Assembly (NCBI GenBank): GCA_038205805.1
Contig: JBBRBO010000005.1
Coordinates: 24,271 to 88,270 of the forward strand
Length of the DNA stretch: 64,000 bases
Direction: 5' to 3'
Origin: JBBSBY01 sp038205805
GTDB taxonomy: Bacteria > Desulfobacterota > Desulfomonilia > Desulfomonilales > Desulfomonilaceae
Shown here: positions 41,259-49,936 of the stretch, piece by piece
Layout: each line of letters starts with the position of its first letter
How positions within the stretch are numbered: position 1 is the first letter of the stretch
The notes under the pieces: generated by a model
Seen by the model: the letters and a program-made list of their open reading frames with translations, nothing else
Databases searched by the model: none
Told to the model about the DNA's origin: nothing
Program-made: the position numbers and the translations under genes

Positions 41259-42911
41259 TCACTCCGGCCGACGCATTTGGCTTAGTCGGTCCCGCAGGTT
41301 CGGGTAATCTTTCGCCTTTTTCACAGCTATTCCCAGGATGGTCCCCAACTCGCTCGCCGGATAATAGTCGTATCGTGCACTGAACAGCGGATGCGAGGTA
41401 ATCGACTTCAGCATTTCGGCGTAATCCGGATGAGGGGTGTAGATGATGTCCGGGCTTTGCTCCACCAGGAGACGTTCGGAGGAAAACCCATGCAGGGCCG
41501 TATTGGTATCGTTTAGGCCGGTGAGATCCACTATCCGTTTCGTGGGGTTGAATACGCCCAGGCGACCAACTTCCGTGGCGGCGATAACGCAATCGTCAGG
41601 GAGCGGAGCCGTTTGTTCCAGGGCCGGCCACATCGTGGCGTAGCGGCTCAGGTATTCCACGCTCAGGTTGAAGCCGAGATGATAGTTGGCCGTACGCAAG
41701 CGCGACACGCAGCGACTGAGTTTCCATGAACCGACGAATAGCCCCGATAAACAGGCGCACAGCACAAGAAAAGACAACCCTACAGGCGCCGTTTGTCCGA
41801 AAGAAGGAACACCGTCAAGCATACGAGCTGCGCAGCGGGCGCTTACGAAGAGCAGGACCGGAGCTACGGGATAGTAAAATCGCGCCTCGAAGGGCATGAT
41901 TTGCAGTGGACCAAAGGTATAATACGCCATGAACAACACGACCCCGAGAACGAGACTCGCGTCAACAACGTTGTCGGAGCGATCACGTTTCAAGCCGGCG
42001 TGAATTACCCCTCCTCCGATGATCGCAAAACACGGCCAGTACACGACCAAAAACTCCCAGAGGCGCCGCCGGGATTCTCCGCCATACACCTGTTTCATGG
42101 CGGCGCCGTAGACGCCTAGCGATTTGACGAAGAAGGCAAGCGGTGTAGGACTCCCGAAATACACATACGCAGCAGCCATTTGGAGGATCACGCCGGCCAC
42201 GAACACCGACCCGGCGAATGCAGCCGCATGGCGCTGTTCACGTTTGATGGACAAGGCGAAGATAGCGCCGAACACCGCAGCGGGAAACACCGTGAGATCG
42301 GGTCGGACGCTGTACAGTAGGCCGCCGAAGACCCCCATCAGCGCACTGGAGCGGCTTTTCGGGGCCAATGATTTCGCCCACACGTCGGCCCATAGGATGA
42401 ACGCGATGACAAACGCCAGGGCAAAGGTGCTGTCCATACCGCTCTCGAAGTGCACGGCGAGCTGCCTGCGGGCTGCCACGGCTACGCAAACAGCCACCCC
42501 GACGCCGAGCGTTTTAGCCAAATGAGAAGCGTTGATGCGGCTTTCCAGAGCATAAATGAGCAGAGCGAGATAGACTACGCCGGCGCTCACGGAGGCAAAA
42601 AACGCAGTGGGGATGGAAGCCGCGATCTTCCACTTGAAGAGCGCCATCCAGAAAACGTAAAGCGCCGAAGTGGCGCCGTAGACGGGCGGACCTTCCGGGT
42701 TCCAGATTATCCCTCCGTATGTGAGCAAGTTGCGGGCGTATCTCACGACCATGAAACCGTCGTCCCACACCTGAAACGTCAGGGAAGCAACCCGAGAACA
42801 TACCTCAGCGGCTATGAAGACAACAAGTGTGACGTACAACGCCGCTCGCGCAGCCGTAAAGGCGCCGACCGACCAAGGACTAAGGTAAGGCGATACGCCG
42901 CCCTTGCGCAT
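41259..42911 (-). CDS. GT-C-type membrane glycosyltransferase (AftB/ArnT-like)
   Basis: A 550-aa polytopic protein with about ten membrane helices and a C-terminal soluble domain. The first extracytoplasmic loop has VWDDGFMVVRYARNLL and GIIWNPEGPPVYGATSAL, the Asp-Asp signature and context seen in polyprenyl-phosphate-sugar-dependent GT-C enzymes such as mycobacterial AftB-type arabinofuranosyltransferases. It would transfer a sugar from a lipid carrier to an envelope glycan on the periplasmic side. It begins 22 bases after the NRAMP-UspA gene on the same strand, so the two are probably co-transcribed. Sugar and acceptor are inferred only. Confidence 0.75.
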   Translation of the reverse strand: MRKGGVSPYLSPWSVGAFTAARAALYVTLVVFIAAEVCSRVASLTFQVWDDGFMVVRYARNLLTYGGIIWNPEGPPVYGATSALYVFWMALFKWKIAASIPTAFFASVSAGVVYLALLIYALESRINASHLAKTLGVGVAVCVAVAARRQLAVHFESGMDSTFALAFVIAFILWADVWAKSLAPKSRSSALMGVFGGLLYSVRPDLTVFPAAVFGAIFALSIKREQRHAAAFAGSVFVAGVILQMAAAYVYFGSPTPLAFFVKSLGVYGAAMKQVYGGESRRRLWEFLVVYWPCFAIIGGGVIHAGLKRDRSDNVVDASLVLGVVLFMAYYTFGPLQIMPFEARFYYPVAPVLLFVSARCAARMLDGVPSFGQTAPVGLSFLVLCACLSGLFVGSWKLSRCVSRLRTANYHLGFNLSVEYLSRYATMWPALEQTAPLPDDCVIAATEVGRLGVFNPTKRIVDLTGLNDTNTALHGFSSERLLVEQSPDIIYTPHPDYAEMLKSITSHPLFSARYDYYPASELGTILGIAVKKAKDYPNLRDRLSQMRRPE

Positions 42912-42933
42912 TCATTGCCCCTTTGCAAGCCGC

Positions 42934-44823
42934 CTATCGCACCACCACAATAGGTATTTGAAGACCATGCCGAACCGGCGCCACGGTAGCCCCGAACAAC
43001 ATACCGGCCCATCCGCCGTGTCCGTGCCCCCCCATAACGAGCAGGTCGATCTTGTCCTCCTGCGCCATCCTGATGATCTCCTTGGAGACATTACCGTACC
43101 CCAGGGACACTTCCACCTCTACGCCCCTATGTCCAAGACTCGCGGCCAACTGGTTGAGGTAATCTTCATCGTGCCTTGTTTCAGCGTCAAAGGCGTCTCG
43201 CCCGAACACCGACCCGCTCGCGCCCTCAACAACATGGAGCAGACACAAGACTGCGTCGTGATGCTTCGCTATAGGCAAGGCGTGGCTCAATACCGCCTTG
43301 TCGTTTTGAGTGTGGGACAGAGCGACCCCTACCCGCTTGTATTCCGGCGTATCAAGATCAAGGTGGTCCTCGTTAGGGCGGATAAAGTTCTTGAGCGTCT
43401 TCCACGCAGGGATGCTTTCCGCCTTTTTGAAATCTATATACGGCTTGATCGTGATATAGAGCAGCAGAAACAACAAGGCGAAGAGGAATGGAATTACCTC
43501 TCCGTAGATCCAGACGGGCTCGGCGCTGGTAGCGGCCCAGTCCGCCACTTGTTCGCCGATGAGCTTGATATTGAGCCCCACGAGCCCGACGGCCACGCCC
43601 CAAGACAACACCTTCAGCCATCCGGAAACGGCCAGGTCGCCCATAGTTTCCCGGTTACTTGTGAACTGAATCAGCGGAATAATAGCGAACGGCAGCTGCA
43701 TACTGAGTATTACCTGGCTGAGAATCAGCAGCTTGTAGGAACCTCCGTCACCTGCGAAGTAAATCGTAAGCGCCGCGGGAACGATGGCCACCATACGAGT
43801 GATGAGCCTACGCAGCACGGGGCGTATCTTAAGGTGGAGGTAGCCCTCCATGATGATTTGGCCGGCCAAAGTCCCCGTAATGGTTGAAGCCTGACCCGCA
43901 CACACCAGCGCCACGGCAAAGGCAATGCCGGCAAGCGCAGTGCCCAGGAGCGGGGACAGCAACTGATGCGCCTGTTGCAATTCCGTGACGAGGATGCCGT
44001 TTCTATGGAACGTGGCTGCCGCAGTAATGAGAATGGCGGCGTTCACAAAGAAGGCGGCGTTCAGCGCTATAGTGGAATCGATAAAATTGTATTTACAGGC
44101 CTGCTTTTTACCTTCCCACGAATTGTCGTATGCCCGTGTCTGCACCAGGGCTGAGTGCAAATAGAGATTGTGCGGCATCACCGTTGCGCCGATTATGCCC
44201 ATAATAATGTAGAGTGAACCCGCCGGCGCGAACGGCACAAACCCGGAAGCCACCATCTTCCAATCCGGGGTCGAAGCGATTACCTCAAAGAGAAAACAAC
44301 CTCCGATTACTGTGATAAGCCCCAGGATGAAGGCCTCGAACTTCCGCACCCCGAGATTCTGTATCGCAAGGAACAAGAATGTGTCCGCGCCGGTAAGCAG
44401 CACTCCCCAAAGGAGAGGCAGGCCGAAAAGAAGATTGAGGCCAATCGCCGTACCCAGGACCTCGGCTAAATCGCATGCTGCTATGCCTATTTCCGCGAGA
44501 AACCACAACATGTAGTTGACGGATCGCGGGTAGTTGTCCCGACATGCCTGCGCCAGATCCCTGCCGGTAACGATGCCCAAGCGCGCCGAAAGGGTTTGCA
44601 GGAGTATTGCCGCGGCATTGGACATGACCAGCACCCAGAGGAGCTGGTACCCGAACCTGGCGCCGCCTTCAAGGTCGGTGGCCCAGTTCCCTGGGTCCAT
44701 GTACCCGACACTCACCAGATAAGCCGGCCCAAAGAAGGCAAACATTCGCTTGAAGATGTTGGCGCCTTTGGGGACGCCTACACTACGATGAACTTCAGAG
44801 AGAGAAACGCCTCTTTTTGCCAT
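42934..44823 (-). CDS. NRAMP divalent-metal transporter fused to a UspA domain
   Basis: A 629-aa fusion. Residues about 25-450 are an NRAMP (MntH-like) proton-coupled Mn/Fe transporter with the metal-site motifs MDPGNWATD in helix 1 and MPHNLYLHS in helix 6. Residues about 495-629 are a universal-stress-protein domain with the nucleotide-binding glycine pattern GGHGHGGWAGMLFGATV. The UspA part is cytoplasmic and may gate transport by ATP or second messenger, as suggested for other transporter-Usp fusions. GAGTGAG lies upstream of the ATG. Located upstream of the GT-C gene. Confidence 0.92.
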   Translation of the reverse strand: MAKRGVSLSEVHRSVGVPKGANIFKRMFAFFGPAYLVSVGYMDPGNWATDLEGGARFGYQLLWVLVMSNAAAILLQTLSARLGIVTGRDLAQACRDNYPRSVNYMLWFLAEIGIAACDLAEVLGTAIGLNLLFGLPLLWGVLLTGADTFLFLAIQNLGVRKFEAFILGLITVIGGCFLFEVIASTPDWKMVASGFVPFAPAGSLYIIMGIIGATVMPHNLYLHSALVQTRAYDNSWEGKKQACKYNFIDSTIALNAAFFVNAAILITAAATFHRNGILVTELQQAHQLLSPLLGTALAGIAFAVALVCAGQASTITGTLAGQIIMEGYLHLKIRPVLRRLITRMVAIVPAALTIYFAGDGGSYKLLILSQVILSMQLPFAIIPLIQFTSNRETMGDLAVSGWLKVLSWGVAVGLVGLNIKLIGEQVADWAATSAEPVWIYGEVIPFLFALLFLLLYITIKPYIDFKKAESIPAWKTLKNFIRPNEDHLDLDTPEYKRVGVALSHTQNDKAVLSHALPIAKHHDAVLCLLHVVEGASGSVFGRDAFDAETRHDEDYLNQLAASLGHRGVEVEVSLGYGNVSKEIIRMAQEDKIDLLVMGGHGHGGWAGMLFGATVAPVRHGLQIPIVVVR

Positions 44824-45181
44824 TACTACTCACTCACGTTCAGCATATCGAATTCTCCCATTGTAGCTGAGCAAAGTGAATCGCCGATATAGGTGTACGC
44901 AATTTTTCAGTCAGGTGAATGGGGTCAGTAAGCTCAGCCTAGCAGAGCCGCTGATTCATAGCAACCGAATAGCTCAGAGTCCGGAAAGCTTATACGTGCA
45001 TTCGCTGCGCTCTGCGCGGCGCGGTCTGAACCTAAGCGGCGTCCCTTGCGAATTTTCTGGAAAGGCGTAAAGAGCGGGGCTCTTGGTTGGAGACGGGAGA
45101 GAGAAAAGGCATAGCGGGGAGAGCTTCGGCTAATTGTGAATCGGCGGTTTAGGGTCTATGACGCGGAATGATCCGGGGTTC
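44824..45181. other. Intergenic gap
   Basis: No gene, R element or clear palindrome. The segment 45130-45180 leads into the terminator of the Cys-rich gene. Confidence 0.4.
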
Positions 45182-45213
45182 GAAAAAAAAGCCGGGGGTT
45201 ACCCGGCTCTTTT
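45182..45213 (-). terminator. Terminator after the 131-aa Cys-rich gene
   Basis: GCCGGG-GGTTA-CCCGGC with A-run on one side and TCTTTT on the other. For the minus-strand gene the stem is followed by eight T, 16 bases after its stop. Confidence 0.85.
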
Positions 45214-45228
45214 GAACGCTCGATGGAG

Positions 45229-45624
45229 TTACCAGCCTTTGGGCGGGCAATATGAGTTCACAGGTGTGCAAGGCACGGCTGCCATAACAAAAGCGGGCTC
45301 GCCGAGGTCTACTTTGCAGCATTGGTCGCCGGGGCAGTTGCCGCCCTGGAAGAGCGGAGTAGCTACGAGAGCCACTGCTCTGTAAGGAATACTCAGAGCC
45401 GCATGAATGATACCGGGAACCAGCGGGGCGCAGCAACCGGGGGCCACGGGGCCTTTGAGTGTGTAATCTTCGGGAGTAACGTTCAAACAGGCGCTACCAC
45501 CGCAATAAACTGTGCCGGGAATACCGGGCGCGGGCCACGCGGTTACGGTGTAACCCCAAGAGATCCCTGCGCTCAATACCACACATGCGAGGATTCCGAG
45601 AATTACAGCGGATTTTCTAACCAT
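45229..45624 (-). CDS. Small exported Cys-rich protein (paralogue 1)
   Basis: A 131-aa protein of unrecognised family. Residues 1-24 are a signal peptide (AVILGILACVVLSAGISWG). The mature part has nine cysteines (YCGGSACLN, PGCCAPL, NCPGDQCCKV, CTP, YCPP), so it should be disulfide-rich and extracytoplasmic. It shares leader sequence, ribosome-site context (AAAGGAGGATAAGGG) and a CPGD motif with the gene at 45857-46351. Each gene has its own strong terminator, so they are separate, probably well expressed units. A TTCCGG/CCGGAA hairpin lies in the 5' leader (45650-45667). Confidence 0.75.
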   Translation of the reverse strand: MVRKSAVILGILACVVLSAGISWGYTVTAWPAPGIPGTVYCGGSACLNVTPEDYTLKGPVAPGCCAPLVPGIIHAALSIPYRAVALVATPLFQGGNCPGDQCCKVDLGEPAFVMAAVPCTPVNSYCPPKGW

Positions 45625-45798
45625 ACCCTTATCCTCCTTTCAAAAGACCTTCCGGTTTTTGCCGGAAATAATCTGAACTAATATGACGTTGTAAGCTGTA
45701 TGCTAAGCTATATCTGATTTTCAGCTTTTTGTCAAGGTTTTTACGTTTCAATCAGCCTTGATTTCAGGACCTTAACGGCCCTACTCATTCAGCTTTCT

Positions 45799-45833
45799 TA
45801 AAAAAGGACCGGACATGGAGGCCGGTCCTTTTC
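45799..45833 (-). terminator. Terminator after the 164-aa Cys-rich gene
   Basis: AAGGACCGG (45804-45812) pairs with CCGGTCCTT (45822-45830). On the minus strand the stem is followed by TTTTTT, about 25 bases past the stop. Confidence 0.85.
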
Positions 45834-45856
45834 AAATTCGATCACACGAACGGCGC

Positions 45857-46351
45857 CTACCAGAGGCTACCGAACATCACTGCAGGGGCGCCCAATGCCA
45901 TAGGCACACCGGCGAGCACGCAAGGAATGGGGCCGTAGCAGGGGCCACAAGCGCCGCCCTTGGCATTCAAGAAACCTAAGCCCATGCCGCCCAGACCACC
46001 GGCGAAATCCCCAGGACACACACCGAACAGCAAGTCCGCGATGGGGCCGAGAATGCCGCCGACGACTTCACAACAGCCGACGGGGCCGGTGCTGCATGAA
46101 GGGGCCTTGCAGCTCGCTCCGCACATAGGCGCAGGAGCGGGACAGGGACCTTCAATCTTGCAGGACCAAGTTTTAATTATGGTTTGCGCTTCAGGATACG
46201 GGGCGCAATCTACGGGGACATACATGGGGCTACCTACGCCGCAAGCGCCTTTGTCAGGCCACGCGCACCACCAATTACCCGCTGAAGAAATACCCGCTGA
46301 AACTACCATGAGCGAGATAATACTGAGAACAACCAAAGTCCTCTTAACCAT
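45857..46351 (-). CDS. Exported Cys-rich protein (paralogue 2)
   Basis: A 164-aa protein, family unknown, related to the 131-aa neighbour by its leader (MVKRTLVVLSIISLMVVSAGISSAG), AAAGGAGGATGAGGG ribosome site and gene structure. The mature region has about fifteen cysteines (CGASCKAPSC, GCCEV, VCPGD, CGPCYGP) and a Gly-rich hydrophobic stretch GGLGGMGLGFL. The hydrophobic segments GGILGPIADLLFG and VPMALGAPAVMFG may lie on a membrane surface. Disulfide-rich envelope protein is the safest description. Confidence 0.75.
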   Translation of the reverse strand: MVKRTLVVLSIISLMVVSAGISSAGNWWCAWPDKGACGVGSPMYVPVDCAPYPEAQTIIKTWSCKIEGPCPAPAPMCGASCKAPSCSTGPVGCCEVVGGILGPIADLLFGVCPGDFAGGLGGMGLGFLNAKGGACGPCYGPIPCVLAGVPMALGAPAVMFGSLW

Positions 46352-47011
46352 ACCCTCATCCTCCTTTCATAATCCTTAATCAAAGGAAGCTTACATACCA
46401 GATTTGGATCGCCTCCAAATAAATGTGACTACGGATGTGTCTAAAGTTTATGTCAAAGATCACGGTGGTTGTCAACCTTTTTTTAGCCTGTTGGAACGCG
46501 TCCTTCAACGATGGGCTCCAACACGACACACCAATACGCGATCACAGTAGCCTTCAAAAATCCTCATTGTCAAGACAATTTTTTTCGCAATCCGCTCCCA
46601 AGCTCGTATTAACCCCACTTTTGCCATCCTGTGAACCGCTCTCCACCCGTCTCGGCCGGTCCGCGTCCGCTACACTCCCTCCCTCTTGAAGGCGCTCGGC
46701 CTTTCTACGCGGATTACGAATTCACCCCCAGACCGACTGCGCCACTGTACCCTCTCCGGCAGTCTCCCTCTACCCGTGCCCACTCCATGCCCGCCCCTCC
46801 TTGAATGAGCGCCCATATTAGTATACGTTGCCCCGAGAGCCGGCGCGCTCACTCAAAGCGTCCTGTGGCGGGGCCGGCGTTACCGATCCGCGCCGCATTA
46901 GCGAATTCCCCGACAAGGTGGAATATGTTCCAATGGTCAATCCTCATCGAGGAGCTGCGCAGCAAGCTTCTTGGCCGCGCACCTTTCAAGGAATACGAGG
47001 TTACACACGCA
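46352..47011. other. Intergenic gap before the MoxR gene
   Basis: No R element. A reading frame continuous with the MoxR gene extends back to 46805, but its first residues do not match the family. Cysteine-codon-poor, C-rich sequence at 46640-46800 gives no recognisable RNA. The promoter of the Cys-rich gene should lie near 46380-46450. Confidence 0.4.
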
Positions 47012-47860
47012 ATGGCCGACATTAAGGCAGATAACTTTGGCGGAGCCGCAAAGTATGTCCTGGATGATGAACTGGGTAAAATCGTCAACATCAGCATAGC
47101 CCTCGAGATGCCGCTCCTACTAAAGGGCGAACCCGGCACAGGGAAGACGATGCTCGCCCACGCCATCGCTGAGAGCATGAACATGCCGCTTTTGGTCCTC
47201 AACGTGAAATCCAGTCTCAAGCTGGTGGACGCGCTCTATCAATACGATACGCTCACGAGGCTCAATGACAGCCGCTTCGGCGACTCGACGAGAAATGTGG
47301 CCAATATTGAGGAATATATCCGCATGGGCAAGATCGGGCAGGCGTTTACCTCTGAGGAGAGGGTCACGCTGCTCATCGACGAAATAGATAAAGCCGATAC
47401 GGATTTCCAGGATGATATGCTCGATGTGTTGGATCAAATGGAATTCGACATCATGGAGATCGACAGGACGATGAAGGCCCTTCGTCGGCCCGTCATCATC
47501 ATCACGTCCAACGCTAAGAAGGATCTCTCAGACCCGTTCCTCGGACGCTGTAACTTCCACCACATCGCCTTCCCTGAGCCCGACATGATGCGGCGTATCA
47601 TCTCGATCCACTTCCCCGACCTTGACATGGAGCTGCTGGATCTCTGCGTCAAAACCTTCTACAGATTGCGGGAATTTCAAGGCATAGAAAAGAAACCCGC
47701 CACGCGAGAACTCATCAATTGGGTCCGCGCCCTCAGGAACGACCCTGATTTCCGCCCCAAGGACCTCCTGCTGGGCAAAATCCCTTATTTGGGTATCCTA
47801 TTCAAAAAAAGCGGCGACTACCAGCAATCCATCATGCAGAGCAGACGCTTACGGGGATGA
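47012..47860 (+). CDS. MoxR-family AAA+ ATPase
   Basis: About 282 aa from the ATG at 47012 (an upstream ATG at 46925 is possible). The AAA+ core is complete: Walker A GEPGTGKTML, Walker B LLIDEIDKAD, sensor 1 IITSNAKKDLSDPFLGRC with the arginine finger region, and the MoxR pattern KYVLDDELGKIVNISIALEMPLLLKG in pieces. MoxR ATPases act as chaperones with VWA partners to assemble or activate cofactor enzymes and complexes. The VWA gene follows 74 bases downstream. The client is not identifiable from the neighbours. Confidence 0.92.
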   Translation: MADIKADNFGGAAKYVLDDELGKIVNISIALEMPLLLKGEPGTGKTMLAHAIAESMNMPLLVLNVKSSLKLVDALYQYDTLTRLNDSRFGDSTRNVANIEEYIRMGKIGQAFTSEERVTLLIDEIDKADTDFQDDMLDVLDQMEFDIMEIDRTMKALRRPVIIITSNAKKDLSDPFLGRCNFHHIAFPEPDMMRRIISIHFPDLDMELLDLCVKTFYRLREFQGIEKKPATRELINWVRALRNDPDFRPKDLLLGKIPYLGILFKKSGDYQQSIMQSRRLRG

Positions 47861-47934
47861 TTCACGCGCTGCCTTGAAAACGCCGTCGGCTCTCATATAT
47901 TCGGCCCCTTTCCATCCCTTGACCGGTGATAAAC

Positions 47935-49128
47935 ATGTTTGTGGATTTCTTTTACCTATTGAAGAGTTCGGACATCCCCGTTACTCCGACGTCCTTTTTG
48001 AGGCTGCAAAGCGCGCTCAAGTTGGGCCTGATCGAGACGATGGAGGATTTCTACATTGCGGCCCGCACAATTCTCGTGAAGAGCGAGCGGTATTTCGACC
48101 TCTATGATCGCTTGTTTGCCCATTTTTTCAAGGGCGCCGAACTCCCGGACTTGGAGGGGATCAAGCTTGAAGAGGCCGTGCGGGACCTGCTGAACGAATG
48201 GCTGAAGGAACCGGAACTCCTGGCCCAAGCCCTCGGCATGACTCAGGAAGAAATGAGCAAATACTCCCCCGAGGAGCTACTGCAATACTTCCTTGATCGA
48301 CTCAAAGAGCAAACCGAAGAGCACCACGGCGGCAGCAAGTGGATCGGCACGAAAGGACGCAGCCCTGTAGGCCATTCGGGGACGCATCCCGGCGGCATGC
48401 GCGTAGGCGGTCGTTCCATGAGTAAGTCCGCGGTCAAAGTAGCGATGGATCGCCGATACCGCGATTACTCCCTCGAAGGGCCGCTCACCATGGCGCAAAT
48501 CGGGGAAGCGCTCAAGCGTTTGCGGCGCATGGTCCCGGAAGGCCCACGGGATCGCCTCAACGTCGAGGAGACCATCCGCGCCACAACGCGCAACGCCGGC
48601 GAGATAGAAATAATATTCGACCGTGCTCTACGGGATCGGCTCAAGGTGGTCCTCATGATCGACAACGGCGGCTGGTCCATGGACCCATATGTAGACGTGG
48701 TGCAGGCGCTATTTTCCTATGCGCGGTCCCAGTTCAAGGATGTGAAGACCTTCTATTTCCACAACACCATCTACGATTTCGTGTGGATTGACCCTTCCAG
48801 GCGCCTCAAGCCCCAGCGCGTAACGGACATGCTCTCATGGGATCCGGCCACCAGACTTGTCATCGTGGGGGACGCGAGCATGGCGCCCTACGAACTCATG
48901 GCCCAAGACGGCTCCATTCACATAGAAGAACGGAGCGGCGCGCCCAGCATGGACAGGCTGCATCTCCTGGCGGATCACTTCAAACACAGTGTGTGGCTGA
49001 ATCCCACTCCCCTACGCATCTGGTCCATGACGCGCACCATCGGCGTCATCGGGAGCATCTTCAACATGTGCGAGCTGACCCTGGACGGCTTGGACAAGGC
49101 CGTCACCCATCTCATGCAAAAGAAGTAA
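47935..49128 (+). CDS. VWA-domain (CoxE-like) protein, MoxR partner
   Basis: About 397 aa, starting at the ATG 47935 or the GTG 47926. The N-terminal two thirds are helical, with a conserved DFFYLLKSSDIPVTPTSFL opening typical of CoxE-like proteins. The C-terminal VWA fold begins at LKVVLMIDNGGWSMDPYV, where the MIDAS motif DxSxS reads DNGGWS and is therefore degenerate. With the preceding MoxR ATPase it forms the usual chaperone pair. A perfect hairpin lies 80 bases after the stop. Confidence 0.88.
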   Translation: MFVDFFYLLKSSDIPVTPTSFLRLQSALKLGLIETMEDFYIAARTILVKSERYFDLYDRLFAHFFKGAELPDLEGIKLEEAVRDLLNEWLKEPELLAQALGMTQEEMSKYSPEELLQYFLDRLKEQTEEHHGGSKWIGTKGRSPVGHSGTHPGGMRVGGRSMSKSAVKVAMDRRYRDYSLEGPLTMAQIGEALKRLRRMVPEGPRDRLNVEETIRATTRNAGEIEIIFDRALRDRLKVVLMIDNGGWSMDPYVDVVQALFSYARSQFKDVKTFYFHNTIYDFVWIDPSRRLKPQRVTDMLSWDPATRLVIVGDASMAPYELMAQDGSIHIEERSGAPSMDRLHLLADHFKHSVWLNPTPLRIWSMTRTIGVIGSIFNMCELTLDGLDKAVTHLMQKK

Positions 49129-49575
49129 CGCCGCGTACGCGCTCCGGCGCCTTTCATGGTTGTCGGAAAGGGCGAATAGCCTGATACGGCGCCTTTTCAC
49201 AACCGAAAGTGCTCCATTTTGGAGCACAACTTACATCCTAGTAAGCACGATCTCAGCAAACTATATTTCAGTTTCAAGGGCTTTTTGCGATATCGCTTGA
49301 CAAGACGCAAATACCCTTCTATATTGATAATTAGACGCTCAGAAATCTCTCAAATATACTCTTTTTACAGTAGGCGCTCCGGGGATCCGCTCAACCTCTC
49401 TTCATCTCAATGGGAGAGTGTTGCGCAATGGAGGCGTCTCCGATACCGTCCGTCATATCGGGCGCGCCTACCAATACCGCGGGACGAGCGTGTTTACTCT
49501 ATTTTGATATGGCGTGAGGATTGGGGATTCCGCGGCTCAACGCAGGGAGCCGTGTTGACGCCTTGGGATTATGTG
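49129..49575. other. Gene-poor gap downstream of the VWA gene
   Basis: Carries the hairpin at 49209-49227. A TTG-initiated frame of about 127 codons from 49219 runs into an R element and has poor composition, so it is not called. The region 49240-49380 is AT-rich and featureless. Confidence 0.4.
49209..49227. promoter_or_regulatory. Perfect short palindrome
   Basis: GTGCTCCA-TTT-TGGAGCAC, 8-base arms with a 3-base centre and no following T-run. It may be an operator for a dimeric regulator (the layout resembles GTGC-type NtrC-like sites) or a strong mRNA 3' hairpin of the VWA gene. Confidence 0.45.
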
Positions 49576-49932
49576 ATACCGATGTGCTATCAAAAAAGGT
49601 AGATCGGTGGAGCTTTTGTTGCAAAGCAGGTTTTTCATGGTCGTTCGCATGAAAGTCTCGCATCCGGGATGCGACGGATAACTCCCACATGGAAGGATTT
49701 TCGGTATGGGAGTTGCAAAACCCCCTCGCCCCCTTGTCAAGGGGGTAAGCGTCGGCTCCGTGGTAAAGGGTCGTCAAGCAGTATCCGTAGGTCCCTCTGA
49801 CAAGGGGTATACAGGGGGTTAATCCTAAAAAAGCGCAACAAATTACTGAATACGTTCGCACTTCGTTGTGACGATACGTCATGGTCGTTCTTGGAGAGGA
49901 GTGTGGGGACTTCTTTGATTGTGTATTGGTAT
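49576..49932 (-). repeat. R element copy 14, inverted composite form
   Basis: ATACCGATGTGCTATC to GTGTATTGGTAT. The right hairpin is present, the central hairpin is replaced by the alternative module (ACTCCCACATGG, CCCCTTGTCAAGGGGG, GGATTAACCCCC in reverse sense, ACTTCGTTGTGACGATACG), then the left portion follows. Same module and same junction (GACGATACGTCATGGTCGTT) as at 3449-3914. Confidence 0.85.
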
Positions 49933-49936
49933 GAGA

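Noticed and set aside
46670..46800. tRNA-like stretch (GTGGCGCAGTCGGT on the minus strand)
   Set aside because: Only the D-arm resembles a tRNA; no acceptor stem, anticodon stem or TTC arm can be paired.
49219..49602. 127-codon plus-strand frame
   Set aside because: TTG start within a palindrome, poor composition, and it ends by running into an R element.
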